Below the pieces are notes generated by a model that searched no databases, was not told the DNA's origin, and saw only the letters and a list, made by a program, of their open reading frames with translations. This document shows, one piece after another, positions 28,689-38,216 of a DNA stretch of 64,000 bases. Each line of letters starts with the position of its first letter. The first letter of the stretch is position 1. Origin of the DNA: Planctomycetota bacterium (GTDB taxonomy: Bacteria > Planctomycetota > SZUA-567 > H5-PLA8). The stretch covers positions 1,421,201 through 1,485,200 of the forward strand of contig JABTUM010000001.1 in the NCBI GenBank assembly GCA_015075375.1. Reading direction: 5' to 3'. A program made the translations under genes and the position numbers.

Positions 28689-30491
28689 TCAAGCCCCGCC
28701 GCCCGAGGTCGGAACCGGCTGGCCCACTTCAAGGATTTTGCCCTGCCGCCCCAGCGTCTGGTGCGAAAGCTCCGCGAACTGCGCATACTGCTCGGCCATG
28801 CGCTGAAAGACCACCCGTGCCGAGCGCAGCCGGCCCAATTCCTCGGGCGCGCCCGCGGCCTTCGCGACGCGCTGAATGACCGCCAAATCGTCGTTCCCTT
28901 GGCCCAGCGGATCGATAGCCCGGCGTAAGACCTGCGCGCGATTCTGGCTGTTTACGAAGACCCCGTCCTTCTCCGCAAAGCTCGACCCCGGAAGCAGAAT
29001 CTTCGCCTTCCCCGAAAGCGTACCGTGCCGCAGATCCTGCACGATCACGGTCTCGACCTTGTCGAGCGCTTCCAGCAGCATCGCGGGCGGCTCGAAGTGC
29101 GGCATCGACGACGCGAGGTACAGCACCTTGAGCTTCCCCGAGCGCGCGGCTTCCAGCACCTTGACCGTGTTTTCTTCCGCTTCCGGCCCGAAGACCGCCC
29201 GCGCGCCAGCGGCGTTGGGATTGCGGTCGGCCTCGATCTTGAACTTGGGGAATGACTTCGCTTCCCAATCGGCCTGTGCGAGCAACCCGACCTGGAGGCT
29301 CTTGAGCACATCCACGAAGAGCGTCTTAAAGAGGTGCATCTCTTCGACGGTCAGCCACACGCTGCACAGACCCGCGACCGAGTCCGGATCGGCGCTGGCC
29401 GCTTCCGAAAGCACCTTGCCGGCCGCTTCGCACGCGGCGAGTACCGGAACATCCTGCCCGTTCAGTCGCCCTTGCAAGACCCGGTCCTTCTCGCCGATAT
29501 ACTCGAAATCCTTGCGTCCGCGGTCGCACATCCAGAACAGGTTTACGTCTCGGTTCTCGCGCGGGACCAACCGCCGAACGTAATTCTTCTGCGTGTTCAC
29601 CTTGATGTTGCAGCCCTTGCTGCAGCCCGGGCAAATCGAGTCCGTCGCCTGCAGATACCAGGCGCGGTAGGTGAACATCAGATCCTTGTCGATCAAGCAG
29701 CCCACCGGACAGATATCGACAATGTTGCCCATCATCTCGTTGTCGACCGGATGCCCCGGCATGATGTCGATCTCGCTGCGGTCGCCACGCTGCGTGACGT
29801 AAAGCTCGCTCGTCCCGGCCACGTCGTCAAGGAATCGCGTGCAGCGCGTGCAGACGATGCAGCGGTCGGTCCACAGTTTGATCGAGGGTCCCAATTCCTT
29901 GGGCGCCTTTTCGTTCTTATGTTCATGAAAGCGGCTGTCGGCTTGGCCGTGATTGAACGAGTGGTTCTGCAGCATGCACTCGCCGGCCTTGTCGCAGACG
30001 AAGCAGTCCAGCGGGTGATTGATGAGCAAAAACTCCATCACCCACTTGCGCGCGTCCTTCACCGGCTGCGTGTCCGTCTCGACGATCATCCCGCGCGGGT
30101 CCAGCGGCTGGCGGCAAGAGATCGTCGGCTTGGGATACATCGTCCACGGCTGGGTCGAAAGGTTCGGACCGGCCATCGGCTTGCCGCTCATCGGGTCGAC
30201 CAAATTCACGTAGCAGATGCGGCAGTTCCCGTCTGGCTCCAGGCCCGGGTGGTAGCAGAAATTGGGCACGTTGTTGTAGCCCAAATCGTGGAGCGCTTCG
30301 ATCAGCACACGGTACTTTTTGGGATCGATGAAATGGTCCTTGCCGTCCACGCGCAGCGTCATCATGCCGTCGGGCGCTTTGGGCAGCTTGATCACCGGCT
30401 CGGGCCGGGGCGGCGCTCCCGCCGGAGCCGGCGGCGGGGCCGCGGGCTTCGCTTCGGGCTTCGTCTCGGCCGGCTTCTTCTCGTCGCTCAT
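28689..30491 (-). CDS. nuoG: NADH-quinone oxidoreductase subunit G (short form)
   Basis: Iron-sulfur subunit of the complex I N-module. A Pro/Ala/Glu/Lys-rich N-terminal extension of ~35 residues precedes a 2Fe-2S ferredoxin domain (FCYHPGLEPDGNCRICYV), the His-Cys3 cluster region (DCFVCDKAGECMLQNHSF), two 4Fe-4S motifs (CIVCTRC; DICPVGCLIDKD) and the CPGCSKGCN cluster. The molybdopterin-like domain is present but the whole is ~600 aa, shorter than the 700-900 of many NuoG. The start is ATG 30491 (30497 also possible). Confidence 0.92.
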   Translation of the reverse strand: MSDEKKPAETKPEAKPAAPPPAPAGAPPRPEPVIKLPKAPDGMMTLRVDGKDHFIDPKKYRVLIEALHDLGYNNVPNFCYHPGLEPDGNCRICYVNLVDPMSGKPMAGPNLSTQPWTMYPKPTISCRQPLDPRGMIVETDTQPVKDARKWVMEFLLINHPLDCFVCDKAGECMLQNHSFNHGQADSRFHEHKNEKAPKELGPSIKLWTDRCIVCTRCTRFLDDVAGTSELYVTQRGDRSEIDIMPGHPVDNEMMGNIVDICPVGCLIDKDLMFTYRAWYLQATDSICPGCSKGCNIKVNTQKNYVRRLVPRENRDVNLFWMCDRGRKDFEYIGEKDRVLQGRLNGQDVPVLAACEAAGKVLSEAASADPDSVAGLCSVWLTVEEMHLFKTLFVDVLKSLQVGLLAQADWEAKSFPKFKIEADRNPNAAGARAVFGPEAEENTVKVLEAARSGKLKVLYLASSMPHFEPPAMLLEALDKVETVIVQDLRHGTLSGKAKILLPGSSFAEKDGVFVNSQNRAQVLRRAIDPLGQGNDDLAVIQRVAKAAGAPEELGRLRSARVVFQRMAEQYAQFAELSHQTLGRQGKILEVGQPVPTSGGGA

Positions 30492-30573
30492 CGTCATCCA
30501 CCGTCCTGGGTGCGCCGCGGTGCGCCATCGGGGCCCGCGGATCCGGCTTTGGAGGTTCGGACCGCCCGCCGCG

Positions 30574-31926
30574 TTACAGCGGGATCGGATTCTCCACCAT
30601 CGACTTGCCGTGCTGGCAGTAGTACTCGAACTCTTCGCGGAACTTGATGACGAACGCGCCCACCGGCATCGCCACCGAATCCGCGAGCAGGCAGATCGTC
30701 GTGCCGCTCATCTGGCCGGCTACGCTCAAAAGCGTCTGCAGGTCTTCGGGCTTGCCCTTGCCGCGGTAGATGCGCGCGATCAGTTTCTCCAGCCAGCCCG
30801 ATCCTTCCCGGCACGGCGTGCACTGGCCGCAGCTCTCGTGATGATAGAACCGCACCAGGTTGTACAGCGCGCTGACCATGCAAGTCCGCTCGTGCATCAC
30901 AATCACCGCCGCCGAACCCAACAGGGTGTTGGCGTTCTTCAGCGTGTCGTAGTCCATTCGGATGTTGAAGTCGTCGGTAAGGTCCTTGCCGTTCGAAGCC
31001 CGGTACGGCTTCCCGTCCACGCGCAGCACCGGCATCGAACTTCCGCCGGGAATGATGGCCTTCGGCTTCAAGTCATCCAGGATGCCGCCGCCGAACTCCT
31101 CGACGATCTCCTTAAGGGTCACGTGCATCGGCGTCTCGTACAGACCCGGTTTCTTCACGTGTCCCGAGAGGCAGTACACCATCGGCCCGCTGTTGCGTTC
31201 GGGGCCGATCTTGCTCCACGCCTCCGCGCCCATCGTGATCACGCTGGGAAGCAGGGAAAGCGTCTGGACGTTATTGACGACCGTGGGGCAGCGCCACGCG
31301 CCTTCGACGGCCGGAAACGGCGGCTTGACCTTCGGGTAGCCGCGGTCGCCTTCCAGCGAACTGAGCAGCCCCGTCTCTTCGCCGCAGATGTACGCGCCGG
31401 CTCCGCGATGCGGCGTAATGTGGATCGTGAACCCGCTGCCCATCGCGTTCTTGCCGAGGTATCCGGCTTTATAGGCCTCGGCGATCGCCCCAACGAGATG
31501 TTCGAATTCCACCACGTACTCGCCGCGAATGTACACGTATGCGTTCTCGACCCCGCACGCGTGGCACGCGATCATGATGCCTTCCAGCAGCATGTGCGGA
31601 TTGTACGTCACGACCACGCGGTCCTTGCAAGTCCCCGGCTCGGATTCGTCGCAGTTCACCGCCAAGTAGCGCGACTTCTTGGATTTGTAGTCAACAAACG
31701 ACCACTTCATACCGGTCGGGAAGCCCGCGCCCCCGCGCCCGCGCAACCCGCTCTTCTTGACCTCTTCGATCAACGGCGGGACGTTGTTCGTCGCCGGATC
31801 GCGCGGCATCGAAAGCACCTTCCGCGCGGCTTGGTAGCCGCCCTTCTTTTCGTACTGCTCGATCGCCCACTCGCCCTTCTTGTAGGCGCCGTCGAGCAGG
31901 ATGGGCTTGAAATCTTTTACCAGCAT
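30574..31926 (-). CDS. nuoF: NADH-quinone oxidoreductase subunit F
   Basis: NADH- and FMN-binding subunit of complex I. The glycine-rich NADH site (GLRGRGGAGFPTGMKW), the FMN region (CDESEPGTCKDR) and the 4Fe-4S motif ESCGQCTPCREGSGW are complete. The 450-aa length is typical. It lies between nuoE and nuoG in the standard order. Confidence 0.95.
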   Translation of the reverse strand: MLVKDFKPILLDGAYKKGEWAIEQYEKKGGYQAARKVLSMPRDPATNNVPPLIEEVKKSGLRGRGGAGFPTGMKWSFVDYKSKKSRYLAVNCDESEPGTCKDRVVVTYNPHMLLEGIMIACHACGVENAYVYIRGEYVVEFEHLVGAIAEAYKAGYLGKNAMGSGFTIHITPHRGAGAYICGEETGLLSSLEGDRGYPKVKPPFPAVEGAWRCPTVVNNVQTLSLLPSVITMGAEAWSKIGPERNSGPMVYCLSGHVKKPGLYETPMHVTLKEIVEEFGGGILDDLKPKAIIPGGSSMPVLRVDGKPYRASNGKDLTDDFNIRMDYDTLKNANTLLGSAAVIVMHERTCMVSALYNLVRFYHHESCGQCTPCREGSGWLEKLIARIYRGKGKPEDLQTLLSVAGQMSGTTICLLADSVAMPVGAFVIKFREEFEYYCQHGKSMVENPIPL

Positions 31927-31984
31927 CTGCGAGCCTCGATTGCTTGCGCGGTGTCAACACGGTCCGGCCCAAGCGCCGAACGGC

Positions 31985-32554
31985 CTACTTCCCTTCGGGG
32001 TACGCTTCCACGATCGGCATCCAATGCCGCTGGCCGCCTTCCAAGCTCGGCCCGTTCGAAAGGTGCGGCGGCTTCTGGTCGTTCTGAAGCGCCAGCACGA
32101 TGTCGCGGACCTTCTCCGGCGTGAGGTTCTCGAAGTAATCTTCGTTGATCTGCACTACCGGCGCGCTGGCGCACGATCCCAGGCACTCCACCTTCTTCAA
32201 GGTGAACTTCTTGTCCTTGTCCGTCTCGCCCATGCCCAGTTTCAAATGCTCGCCAAACGCATCTCCGATCGTGCACGCTCCGCGCAGCGCGCACGGCAGC
32301 GTTTGGCAGACCTGCACAATGTACTTCCCCTCCCCTTCGCGCCGGTAATGCGAATAGAAGGTGAAGACGCCGTTGACGAAGGCCGGCGCCAGATCGAGCT
32401 GCTGCGCCACGTACTCCATCGACTCCTGGCTGACGTGGCCCAACTGCGCTTCCACCAGCCGCAGCGCCGGAAGCAGCACCGCCTGCTTGGTCGGATACCG
32501 CGTCACCAGCCAGTCGAACTGCTTGCGGTACTCGTCGTTGAACTGAAAAGCCAT
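31985..32554 (-). CDS. nuoE: NADH-quinone oxidoreductase subunit E
   Basis: Thioredoxin-like [2Fe-2S] subunit (N1a) of complex I. The ligand cysteines occur as CQTLPCALRG and VECLGSCASAPVVQIN. The N-terminal helical domain (YPTKQAVLLPALRLVEAQLG) is usual. A ~25-residue tail follows the conserved core. Confidence 0.95.
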   Translation of the reverse strand: MAFQFNDEYRKQFDWLVTRYPTKQAVLLPALRLVEAQLGHVSQESMEYVAQQLDLAPAFVNGVFTFYSHYRREGEGKYIVQVCQTLPCALRGACTIGDAFGEHLKLGMGETDKDKKFTLKKVECLGSCASAPVVQINEDYFENLTPEKVRDIVLALQNDQKPPHLSNGPSLEGGQRHWMPIVEAYPEGK

Positions 32555-32582
32555 CCCAGGCTCTCGCTTTCCGTTAAGGCGC

Positions 32583-33821
32583 TCAGCGATCCAGCTCGCC
32601 CGCGATCACGTTCATGCTCGACAGAATCGCTACGGCATCGCTCAACATCCGTCCTTCGACCTGCGCGGGGAAGGCCTGATGATTGTAGAAGCTGGGCGGA
32701 CGAATGCGCACTCGGTAGGGCAATCCCGTCCCGTCGCTGACCAGGTAAAAGCCCAGCTCGCCGTTCGGCGATTCGGTGCAACTGTACACCTCGCCGCGCG
32801 GCGGCGTGATCCCGTGCCCCGGCATCACAATCTTGAAGTGGTGAATCAGGGATTCCATGTCCTGATACACGAGATCCTTGGGCGGCAGCGCGACCTTGTG
32901 GTCCACGCTGCAAACCGGACCCTCGGGCATCTTTTGCAGCGCCTGCTCGATGATGCTCAAACTCTGCCGCATTTCTTCCAGCCGCACGAGGTAGCGCGCG
33001 AACACATCGCCCTCGGTGCGCACCGGAATCTCGAAATTAAGCTCCGGGTAGCACAAGTACGGGCGGGACTTGCGGACGTCGTACGCCACGCCGCAGGCGC
33101 GCATGCAGGGGCCGGTCATCCCGTACGAAATCGCCTGCTCCCGAGTCAGCGTCCCGACGCCCACCGTGCGGTCCTTGAAGATCTTGTTCTTGGACAGCAT
33201 GAACTCGATCTCCTCGATCACCGGAGGCAGCTTGGACGTGACACCGCGCACCAGGTCGGCGAAGTCGGCCGGCACGTCGCGGAAAATGCCCCCCACCCGC
33301 GTCCAGCTCGTGGTCAGCCGCGCGCCGGTCGTGGCCTCGAAGACATCGTACATCTTCTCGCGTTCGATGAACGCCCACAGCATCACGCTGAACGCGCCCA
33401 AATCCATCGCTTGCAGCCCGACGCTCACGACGTGGTCGGCGATCCGCGAAAGCTCCGCCAGCACCACCCGCACGTACTGTCCGCGCGGCGGCACCGTCAC
33501 GCCGAACAGTTCCTCGCAGGCGATCGCGAATCCGATGTTGTTGTTCAGCGGCGAAAGGTAGTTCGCGCGGTCGGTGATTACGACAAACTGGTTGTAGTTG
33601 CGGTACTCCCCCAGCTTCTCGAATCCCGTGTGCAGGAAGCCGATCTCCGGGGTACAGCTCCGGATCGTCTCGCCATCCAGTTCCATCTTGAAGCGCAGCG
33701 TGCCGTGCGTGGCCGGATGCTGCGGGCCCAGATTCAGCGCGAGGCTCTGCGTGGCCAGCGAGGTGGCTTTCGGAGCGATCTGCCGGATGTCTTCGACGGG
33801 GTTGGCCATGGCGGCGGGCAT
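32583..33821 (-). CDS. nuoD: NADH-quinone oxidoreductase subunit D
   Basis: 49-kDa subunit of the Q-module. LNLGPQHPATHGTLRF, EIGFLHTGFEKL and GRMLSDAVAILSSMNVIAGELDR are family signatures. The start is 33821 or the nearby in-frame ATG at 33809; the frame is open into nuoC but that extension is a shadow. It is a separate gene from nuoC, not a nuoCD fusion. Confidence 0.94.
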   Translation of the reverse strand: MPAAMANPVEDIRQIAPKATSLATQSLALNLGPQHPATHGTLRFKMELDGETIRSCTPEIGFLHTGFEKLGEYRNYNQFVVITDRANYLSPLNNNIGFAIACEELFGVTVPPRGQYVRVVLAELSRIADHVVSVGLQAMDLGAFSVMLWAFIEREKMYDVFEATTGARLTTSWTRVGGIFRDVPADFADLVRGVTSKLPPVIEEIEFMLSKNKIFKDRTVGVGTLTREQAISYGMTGPCMRACGVAYDVRKSRPYLCYPELNFEIPVRTEGDVFARYLVRLEEMRQSLSIIEQALQKMPEGPVCSVDHKVALPPKDLVYQDMESLIHHFKIVMPGHGITPPRGEVYSCTESPNGELGFYLVSDGTGLPYRVRIRPPSFYNHQAFPAQVEGRMLSDAVAILSSMNVIAGELDR

Positions 33822-33853
33822 CCTGATTCTCGGTTCGGCGCGCGGCGCTTCGC

Positions 33854-34390
33854 TCACGCGTGCTCGGGAATCTCCGTGTACTTGGGAAAGTTGTCGCGTT
33901 CGCCGCGGCCCTTCAACGGGTAATCCTTGCGCAGCGGATGCCCTTCGTAATGGTCGGGCGTCAGGATCCGGCGCAGGTCGGGGTGGCCCAGGAACACGAT
34001 GCCGTACATGTCGTAGACTTCCCGCTCGGCCCAGTTCGCGCCCAGCCAAAGTCCGGTCACGCTCTCGATCTCGCAAGGCTCTTCCGGAACGTACGCCTTC
34101 ACGCGCAGCCGCGCGTTATGCGACAGGCTGAACAGGTGATACACCACCGCGAAGCGTTCCCGCGCCCAGCTCTCCATCTCGGGCGGAAGCTTCAGATGGT
34201 CCAGCGCCGTCACATCGGTGAGCATCTCGAACTTGAAGGCCGCCTCGTCGCGCAGAAAGCGCATCACGTCGACGACCCGGTCGCGGCTGAGGTGCAGGCA
34301 AGGCTGGTCGCGAAAAACGGTCCAGTCGAGCACCACCGGCTCGAAGCGTTCGCGCACCGCCTGCTGAAGTTTCTCGAAATCGATCGCCAT
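33854..34390 (-). CDS. nuoC: NADH-quinone oxidoreductase subunit C
   Basis: 30-kDa subunit of the complex I Q-module. The conserved GANWAEREVYDMYGIVFLGHPDLRRIL region (quoted here only by its ends) lies at residues ~117-143, and HPLRKDYPLKGRGE near the C-terminus. The 178-aa size is usual. It ends 33 nt before nuoD. Confidence 0.94.
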   Translation of the reverse strand: MAIDFEKLQQAVRERFEPVVLDWTVFRDQPCLHLSRDRVVDVMRFLRDEAAFKFEMLTDVTALDHLKLPPEMESWARERFAVVYHLFSLSHNARLRVKAYVPEEPCEIESVTGLWLGANWAEREVYDMYGIVFLGHPDLRRILTPDHYEGHPLRKDYPLKGRGERDNFPKYTEIPEHA

Positions 34391-34420
34391 GGCCCCTCGC
34401 CCCGTTGCGAATCCGATCCG

Positions 34421-35116
34421 TTACGCGGATGGCAGCGCCTTGTTCGCAGGCGCAGCGATCGACGCCGCGGTGTTCCAGTCTCGATCGCGAGCCGTATCGG
34501 CATCCTTGCGCGGCAGCGAGTGATGGCTACCCGTCAGCGCCGGAGGCGCCTGCAAAACATCCGAAACCAGCGCCACCGGCTCGAAATCCAGCGGATGCTT
34601 GGTCCGGTCGTACAGCTTGGTCTGGCGTTCGCCGCGTTTTACCTTGTCCTGAATCAGCATCACCGCGTCGATCAGACTCTCCGGGCGCGGCGGACAGCCC
34701 GGAATGTACACGTCCACCGGAATGAACTGGTCGACCCCCTGCACCAGCGTGTACGTATCGAAGACGCCGCCCGACGAGGCGCACGCGCCCATGCTGATGC
34801 ACCATTTCGGCTCGGGCATCTGGTTGTAGATGTCGATCAACACCGGCATCATTTTGATGCTGATGCGCCCGCTCACGATCATCAGATCGCTCTGCCGCGG
34901 CGAGAAGCGGATCACTTCGGCGCCAAAGCGCGCCAAGTCGTAGCGGCTGGAGAGCGTCGCCATCATTTCGATCGCGCAGCACGCGGTGCCGAAGGGCATC
35001 GGCCAGAGGCTGTTCCGGCGGCCCCAGTCGCGCAGCGCCAGCAGGGTGGTCGTCAGAAATCCGCCATCGCCGGTCTTCAGGCCGCCGGCGGGCGCAGAGG
35101 ATGCGGGAGCATTCAT
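34421..35116 (-). CDS. nuoB: NADH-quinone oxidoreductase subunit B
   Basis: PSST subunit that carries cluster N2 next to the quinone site. The ligands are in [21 protein letters not shown] and [10 protein letters not shown]. The start at 35116 follows AAAGGGA. The C-terminal tail after residue ~175 is a low-complexity extension not needed for cluster binding. Confidence 0.95.
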   Translation of the reverse strand: MNAPASSAPAGGLKTGDGGFLTTTLLALRDWGRRNSLWPMPFGTACCAIEMMATLSSRYDLARFGAEVIRFSPRQSDLMIVSGRISIKMMPVLIDIYNQMPEPKWCISMGACASSGGVFDTYTLVQGVDQFIPVDVYIPGCPPRPESLIDAVMLIQDKVKRGERQTKLYDRTKHPLDFEPVALVSDVLQAPPALTGSHHSLPRKDADTARDRDWNTAASIAAPANKALPSA

Positions 35117-35134
35117 CGGCAATCCCTTTCGACG

Positions 35135-35578
35135 CTAGTGACCGTGCCCGGCCGCGGGCAGCGCCTCCGAAGGCGCAGGCGCGTCCTCGGATTCCGAGTC
35201 GCTCCAAGTCAGCAGCCCGCGCTCGAGTTCGTAAAAGAGCCCCAGCGCCAGGATCGCGACGAAGATCAGCACCGCGTACAACCCTTCCCGGCCCAGTTGC
35301 TTGAACGTCACCGCGTACGGAATCAGGAAGACGGTTTCCACGTCGAAGAGCACAAACGACAGCGCCACCAGATAGAACCGCACCCCAAAGCGCGTCCGTG
35401 CATCCCCCAGCAGCGGCACGCCGCACTCGTATGGCGCGTCCTTGCCTTCCTTGTGCTTCTCGGTCTTGAGTACGACCTTCGTCATCAGCCGGATCAGCGC
35501 GAGGAGGGTCAACCCCATCCCCACGCACAGCAGCACGAAGATCGTTGCGCCTAGGACTTCGAGCCCGGAGTTCGCCAT
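35135..35578 (-). CDS. nuoA: NADH-quinone oxidoreductase subunit A
   Basis: Three membrane helices with the loop motif YECGVPLLGDARTRFGVRFY and FLVALSFVLFDVE-type sequence identify NuoA. It is the first gene of the operon nuoABCDEFGHI. The acidic/Pro-rich tail ending in GHGH is an addition. The operon promoter should lie in 35,579-35,742, where I see no clear consensus. Confidence 0.94.
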   Translation of the reverse strand: MANSGLEVLGATIFVLLCVGMGLTLLALIRLMTKVVLKTEKHKEGKDAPYECGVPLLGDARTRFGVRFYLVALSFVLFDVETVFLIPYAVTFKQLGREGLYAVLIFVAILALGLFYELERGLLTWSDSESEDAPAPSEALPAAGHGH

Positions 35579-35742
35579 GCGCGCTCGGTCGCTCCCCTAA
35601 AGGGTAAGGCCAGATTGAAAACGGTCTGCATCAGTCTACTAATGCACCGTGCAGCATGTCAAACTCGTTGGTGCAGGTATGCCGGAATACCTGCAATCGC
35701 TTGCCGGGTTGGGACTTGGAGCCTTAAAATTTAAGCCAAGGA

Positions 35743-35831
35743 TGGTGCCGGAGGAGGGAATTGAACCCTCATGAGGGGTGAACCTCGGTGGATTTTGAAT
35801 CCACTGCGTCTGCCAGTTCCGCCACTCCGGC
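35743..35831 (-). tRNA. tRNA-Leu (anticodon CAA)
   Basis: The minus strand reads 5' GCCGGAG ... CTCCGGC A CCA 3', giving a perfect 7-bp acceptor stem and an encoded CCA. The anticodon stem GTGGA/TCCAC encloses TTCAAAA, so the anticodon is CAA (reads UUG). The T arm (GGGTTCAATTCCC) is canonical and a class II long variable arm is present, as expected for tRNA-Leu. The 3' end points toward nuoA and the 5' end toward the integrase gene. Confidence 0.95.
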
Positions 35832-35918
35832 GCTGATTTCCCCTCTGGGAGGGTCCGTCGGGGTCCGTGCAAGTCCGCTGAAATCCGTGAAAAAACGCCC
35901 AGCAAAACGCCCAGCAGA

Positions 35919-37175
35919 TTAGGGCTCCTTTCCCCCTGAAGTCGATGCCTGAGCTCCCTCGTCTGCCCCTTCCTCAAACCCAGGTAGCTTCGCCACGGCT
36001 TCCGAACGCTGCTCCAGAACAGTATGGCTGTACCGGGATAGGGTCAAGTTGATGTCGCTGTGACGAGCCAAATCCTGAGCCACTTTGGGGTGAACCCCGC
36101 TCATCGCCAAGAGGGTTAGGAATGTGTGGCGCAGGGCATGGAAGTCAACCACCCGGCCTTGTGGGTCTTTATCTGCAATGCCGGCTGCCGCCAAGTCGGC
36201 TCTTAGCATGCGCGCCGTTTGTGTGTTTGGAGGAATGCAGAACGCTTTAGCGGCAGGCAACTTCATCTTGAGATGTTCATCCAGGAGCCTGACAGTAACG
36301 GGCCTCAACGGCAGTTCGGCCATCTTGGCGTTCTTCGTAGCACTGGCAGCTACAATGACGGACGGATTCTTGCCCGTCAACCTGAAACTAGCCCTTGTCA
36401 GGCTGGCTAGTTCAGATGCGCGAAGACCGGTCTCTGCGGCTAGACGATAGACTAGGGCTCTCTCGCTCCCCACCATACCGAATCGAAAGGCCTCCTGCTG
36501 CGTCCTCGCCAATAGCCTGCTTATTTCGTGAACAGTTAAAGCTCTGCGCTGTTTCCCCACATCCTGGGACACGGCTTTTGCACCTAAGGCCTCCAGGTGG
36601 CTGAAAGGGTTTTCCCTAGTTCGGCCAGATCGAACCAGCCACTTGCCGAACGCCTTTAACTCCCGCACGTAATACCCGTAGGTCTTGGCTCCGAATGATC
36701 CTTCCTTACGTAAGCTGTTCAGAAAGGCCTTGATCGCATCGCGTTGGATATCGCCAAGGGAGCGGAATCCGCAGCCTTCGAGGATACGTTTGACTCGTGC
36801 AAACACAACCGTCGCATGCTTGCTGGTATTTCCTCCAGTAGCCAAATCCTGTTCGAAGTCGGCAAGGTGTTGGACCATAGTCTTCGTGCCAGCCAATCGG
36901 GCTTGATCAACAACACCCCATTTAGCCAGCATGTCCACGACCTTCTGAGGTCCAGACAGCAGCCAACGGCTAAGGTCGGCGTCCGGTGACACACCGGAAA
37001 GTTTCAACGCAACCAACCGGTCGATCTTTCGGCCTGCTTCATCGCTGGCGGCCTTGTCCGTCAACAGCGGAAGTCGGCGCAACTGCTCAGTATGATCACG
37101 GAATTCGCCGTACCACTTCGAGGATGGCCGAGTCTGCCCGAACCGGTCTTTGTAGCTGTTCTTGTAAATCCGCAT
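35919..37175 (-). CDS. Tyrosine recombinase/integrase
   Basis: Site-specific recombinase of the phage integrase family. The start at 37175 (MRIYKNSYKD) has GGAG 7 nt upstream; the frame is open another 93 codons without support. An N-terminal SAM-like core-binding part (~150-260) precedes the catalytic domain: ETGLRASELASL (first Arg), HALRHTFLTLL (HxxR) and SRYSH (nucleophile Tyr). The C-terminus is followed after 87 nt by the tRNA-Leu. It overlaps no other gene and is preceded 8 nt upstream by the excisionase-like gene. Confidence 0.92.
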   Translation of the reverse strand: MRIYKNSYKDRFGQTRPSSKWYGEFRDHTEQLRRLPLLTDKAASDEAGRKIDRLVALKLSGVSPDADLSRWLLSGPQKVVDMLAKWGVVDQARLAGTKTMVQHLADFEQDLATGGNTSKHATVVFARVKRILEGCGFRSLGDIQRDAIKAFLNSLRKEGSFGAKTYGYYVRELKAFGKWLVRSGRTRENPFSHLEALGAKAVSQDVGKQRRALTVHEISRLLARTQQEAFRFGMVGSERALVYRLAAETGLRASELASLTRASFRLTGKNPSVIVAASATKNAKMAELPLRPVTVRLLDEHLKMKLPAAKAFCIPPNTQTARMLRADLAAAGIADKDPQGRVVDFHALRHTFLTLLAMSGVHPKVAQDLARHSDINLTLSRYSHTVLEQRSEAVAKLPGFEEGADEGAQASTSGGKEP

Positions 37176-37183
37176 AAAGGCTC

Positions 37184-37507
37184 CTATCCGATCGAGTTCA
37201 AGTGATAGCTCCAGTTGGCACGCGACGGACACCCGGCTCGTACCCAAGCCGAAAGCTCGCAGCGACGCCACCGGACGACGCGACCTCCAAGCCGCATCGG
37301 ATTCGGAATGCGGCCCTGGGAGTGCAGTTTCCAAAAGGTAGATTCGGAGACACCGACCAACTCTGCGGCTGTCTTGGCGCCCAACAGCAGCGGCAAGTCT
37401 CGGTGCGTAGGGGCTGCATCTGAATCGGCGCTCTGCGCCAACTCGTCTGAGCAACCATGATCACCGGACTTGCTTGACTTCAAAGACTGACGGGAATTCT
37501 TCGGCAT
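37184..37507 (-). CDS. AlpA/excisionase-like helix-turn-helix protein
   Basis: The start at 37507 (MPKNSRQSL) is preferred; the longer frame adds 30 residues. Residues ~40-95 contain a MerR/AlpA-type winged helix (LLGAKTAAELVGVSESTFWKL then RIPNPMRLGGRVVRW). Such proteins act as excisionases or activators of integrase genes. It lies immediately before the integrase and is probably co-transcribed with it. Confidence 0.75.
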   Translation of the reverse strand: MPKNSRQSLKSSKSGDHGCSDELAQSADSDAAPTHRDLPLLLGAKTAAELVGVSESTFWKLHSQGRIPNPMRLGGRVVRWRRCELSAWVRAGCPSRANWSYHLNSIG

Positions 37508-37930
37508 CCTGCACCGCTCCAGCCATGTCGAGAACGGCCGCAGGTGCGAGAATGTCGCGTGAAAACCGGTAGGGCGAAAACCAAGCCATATCGGCACTCA
37601 ATCGATGCCGAAGGGTACAACTCAGATTGTTGGCTGGGTTTAGCGACCAGACCGAGGTTACGCGCGCGTAGTTACTCGCGGCTGACCTGCGGCTTGGATC
37701 CTCGAAGGTTGATCGAGCGATGCGCTGTCGTCGCGCCTAGTCGCATACATATTAGTATCACAGAATGGTGACGCGTCAAGCCATTGACTTACCTAACTAA
37801 ATTCCAGTATCTGCCACTGCTGGAGGCTGCAGCACCCGCAAATGGCGCACGGATTGAGGGGGGACTCGAAATGCTGCCTTGCCCTGCTCCCCGCGTGTCA
37901 CCACGAGTGCAGCTTATATTTTATTGGCTT
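37508..37930. other. Non-coding interval upstream of the xis-int pair
   Basis: About 420 nt without a supported gene. It contains the promoter candidate at 37752-37779 and an AT-rich patch at 37913-37945. It may also hold an element end or attachment-related binding sites, which I cannot identify by eye. Confidence 0.4.
37752..37779 (-). promoter_or_regulatory. Candidate promoter for the xis-int pair
   Basis: On the minus strand TTGACG (37774-37779) and TACTAA (37752-37757) are separated by 16 nt. The predicted transcript would have a leader of ~240 nt before the xis-like start. Confidence 0.4.
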
Positions 37931-38197
37931 TTATTCACTAGACTGCGCAGATGAGTCCAGAAAGCAGCCCTCAATCCAATTCTTCTCAGCATTTAAAGCT
38001 GAACGGCGATCGTCAGTCACTGGCAGTTTCGGCCCCCCGATGGGCGCCAGATCCGCCTGCCAGCGGCCGTCGGGCGTGGGTTCAACGTGTGAGGCGCGCT
38101 GGACGCGGCCCCCGCCTTCGAGCAGGAGCGCCCCTAGCTCGTCGTCGTACAGGAACGCCACCTGCCCATCCGGGCGCACGGCGATCAACGCATCCAT
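37931..38197 (-). CDS. Small conserved accessory-element protein, unknown function
   Basis: The 88-aa product starts at 38197 after AGGAG. It has the order MDALIAVRPDGQVAFLYDDE, then RRVQ-like RVQRASHVEPTPDGRW and a C-terminal helix. I recall similar short proteins in plasmids and integrative elements, usually in this kind of gene neighbourhood, but no function is known to me. It is the last gene of a three-gene unit with the DUF2997 and DUF1257 genes. Confidence 0.6.
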   Translation of the reverse strand: MDALIAVRPDGQVAFLYDDELGALLLEGGGRVQRASHVEPTPDGRWQADLAPIGGPKLPVTDDRRSALNAEKNWIEGCFLDSSAQSSE

Positions 38198-38216
38198 CAG
38201 ATGCTCCTTTTCGTGA

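Noticed and set aside
30319..32124. 601-codon plus-strand frame across nuoF
   Set aside because: It is antisense to nuoF and part of nuoG; no ribosome site or recognisable domain.
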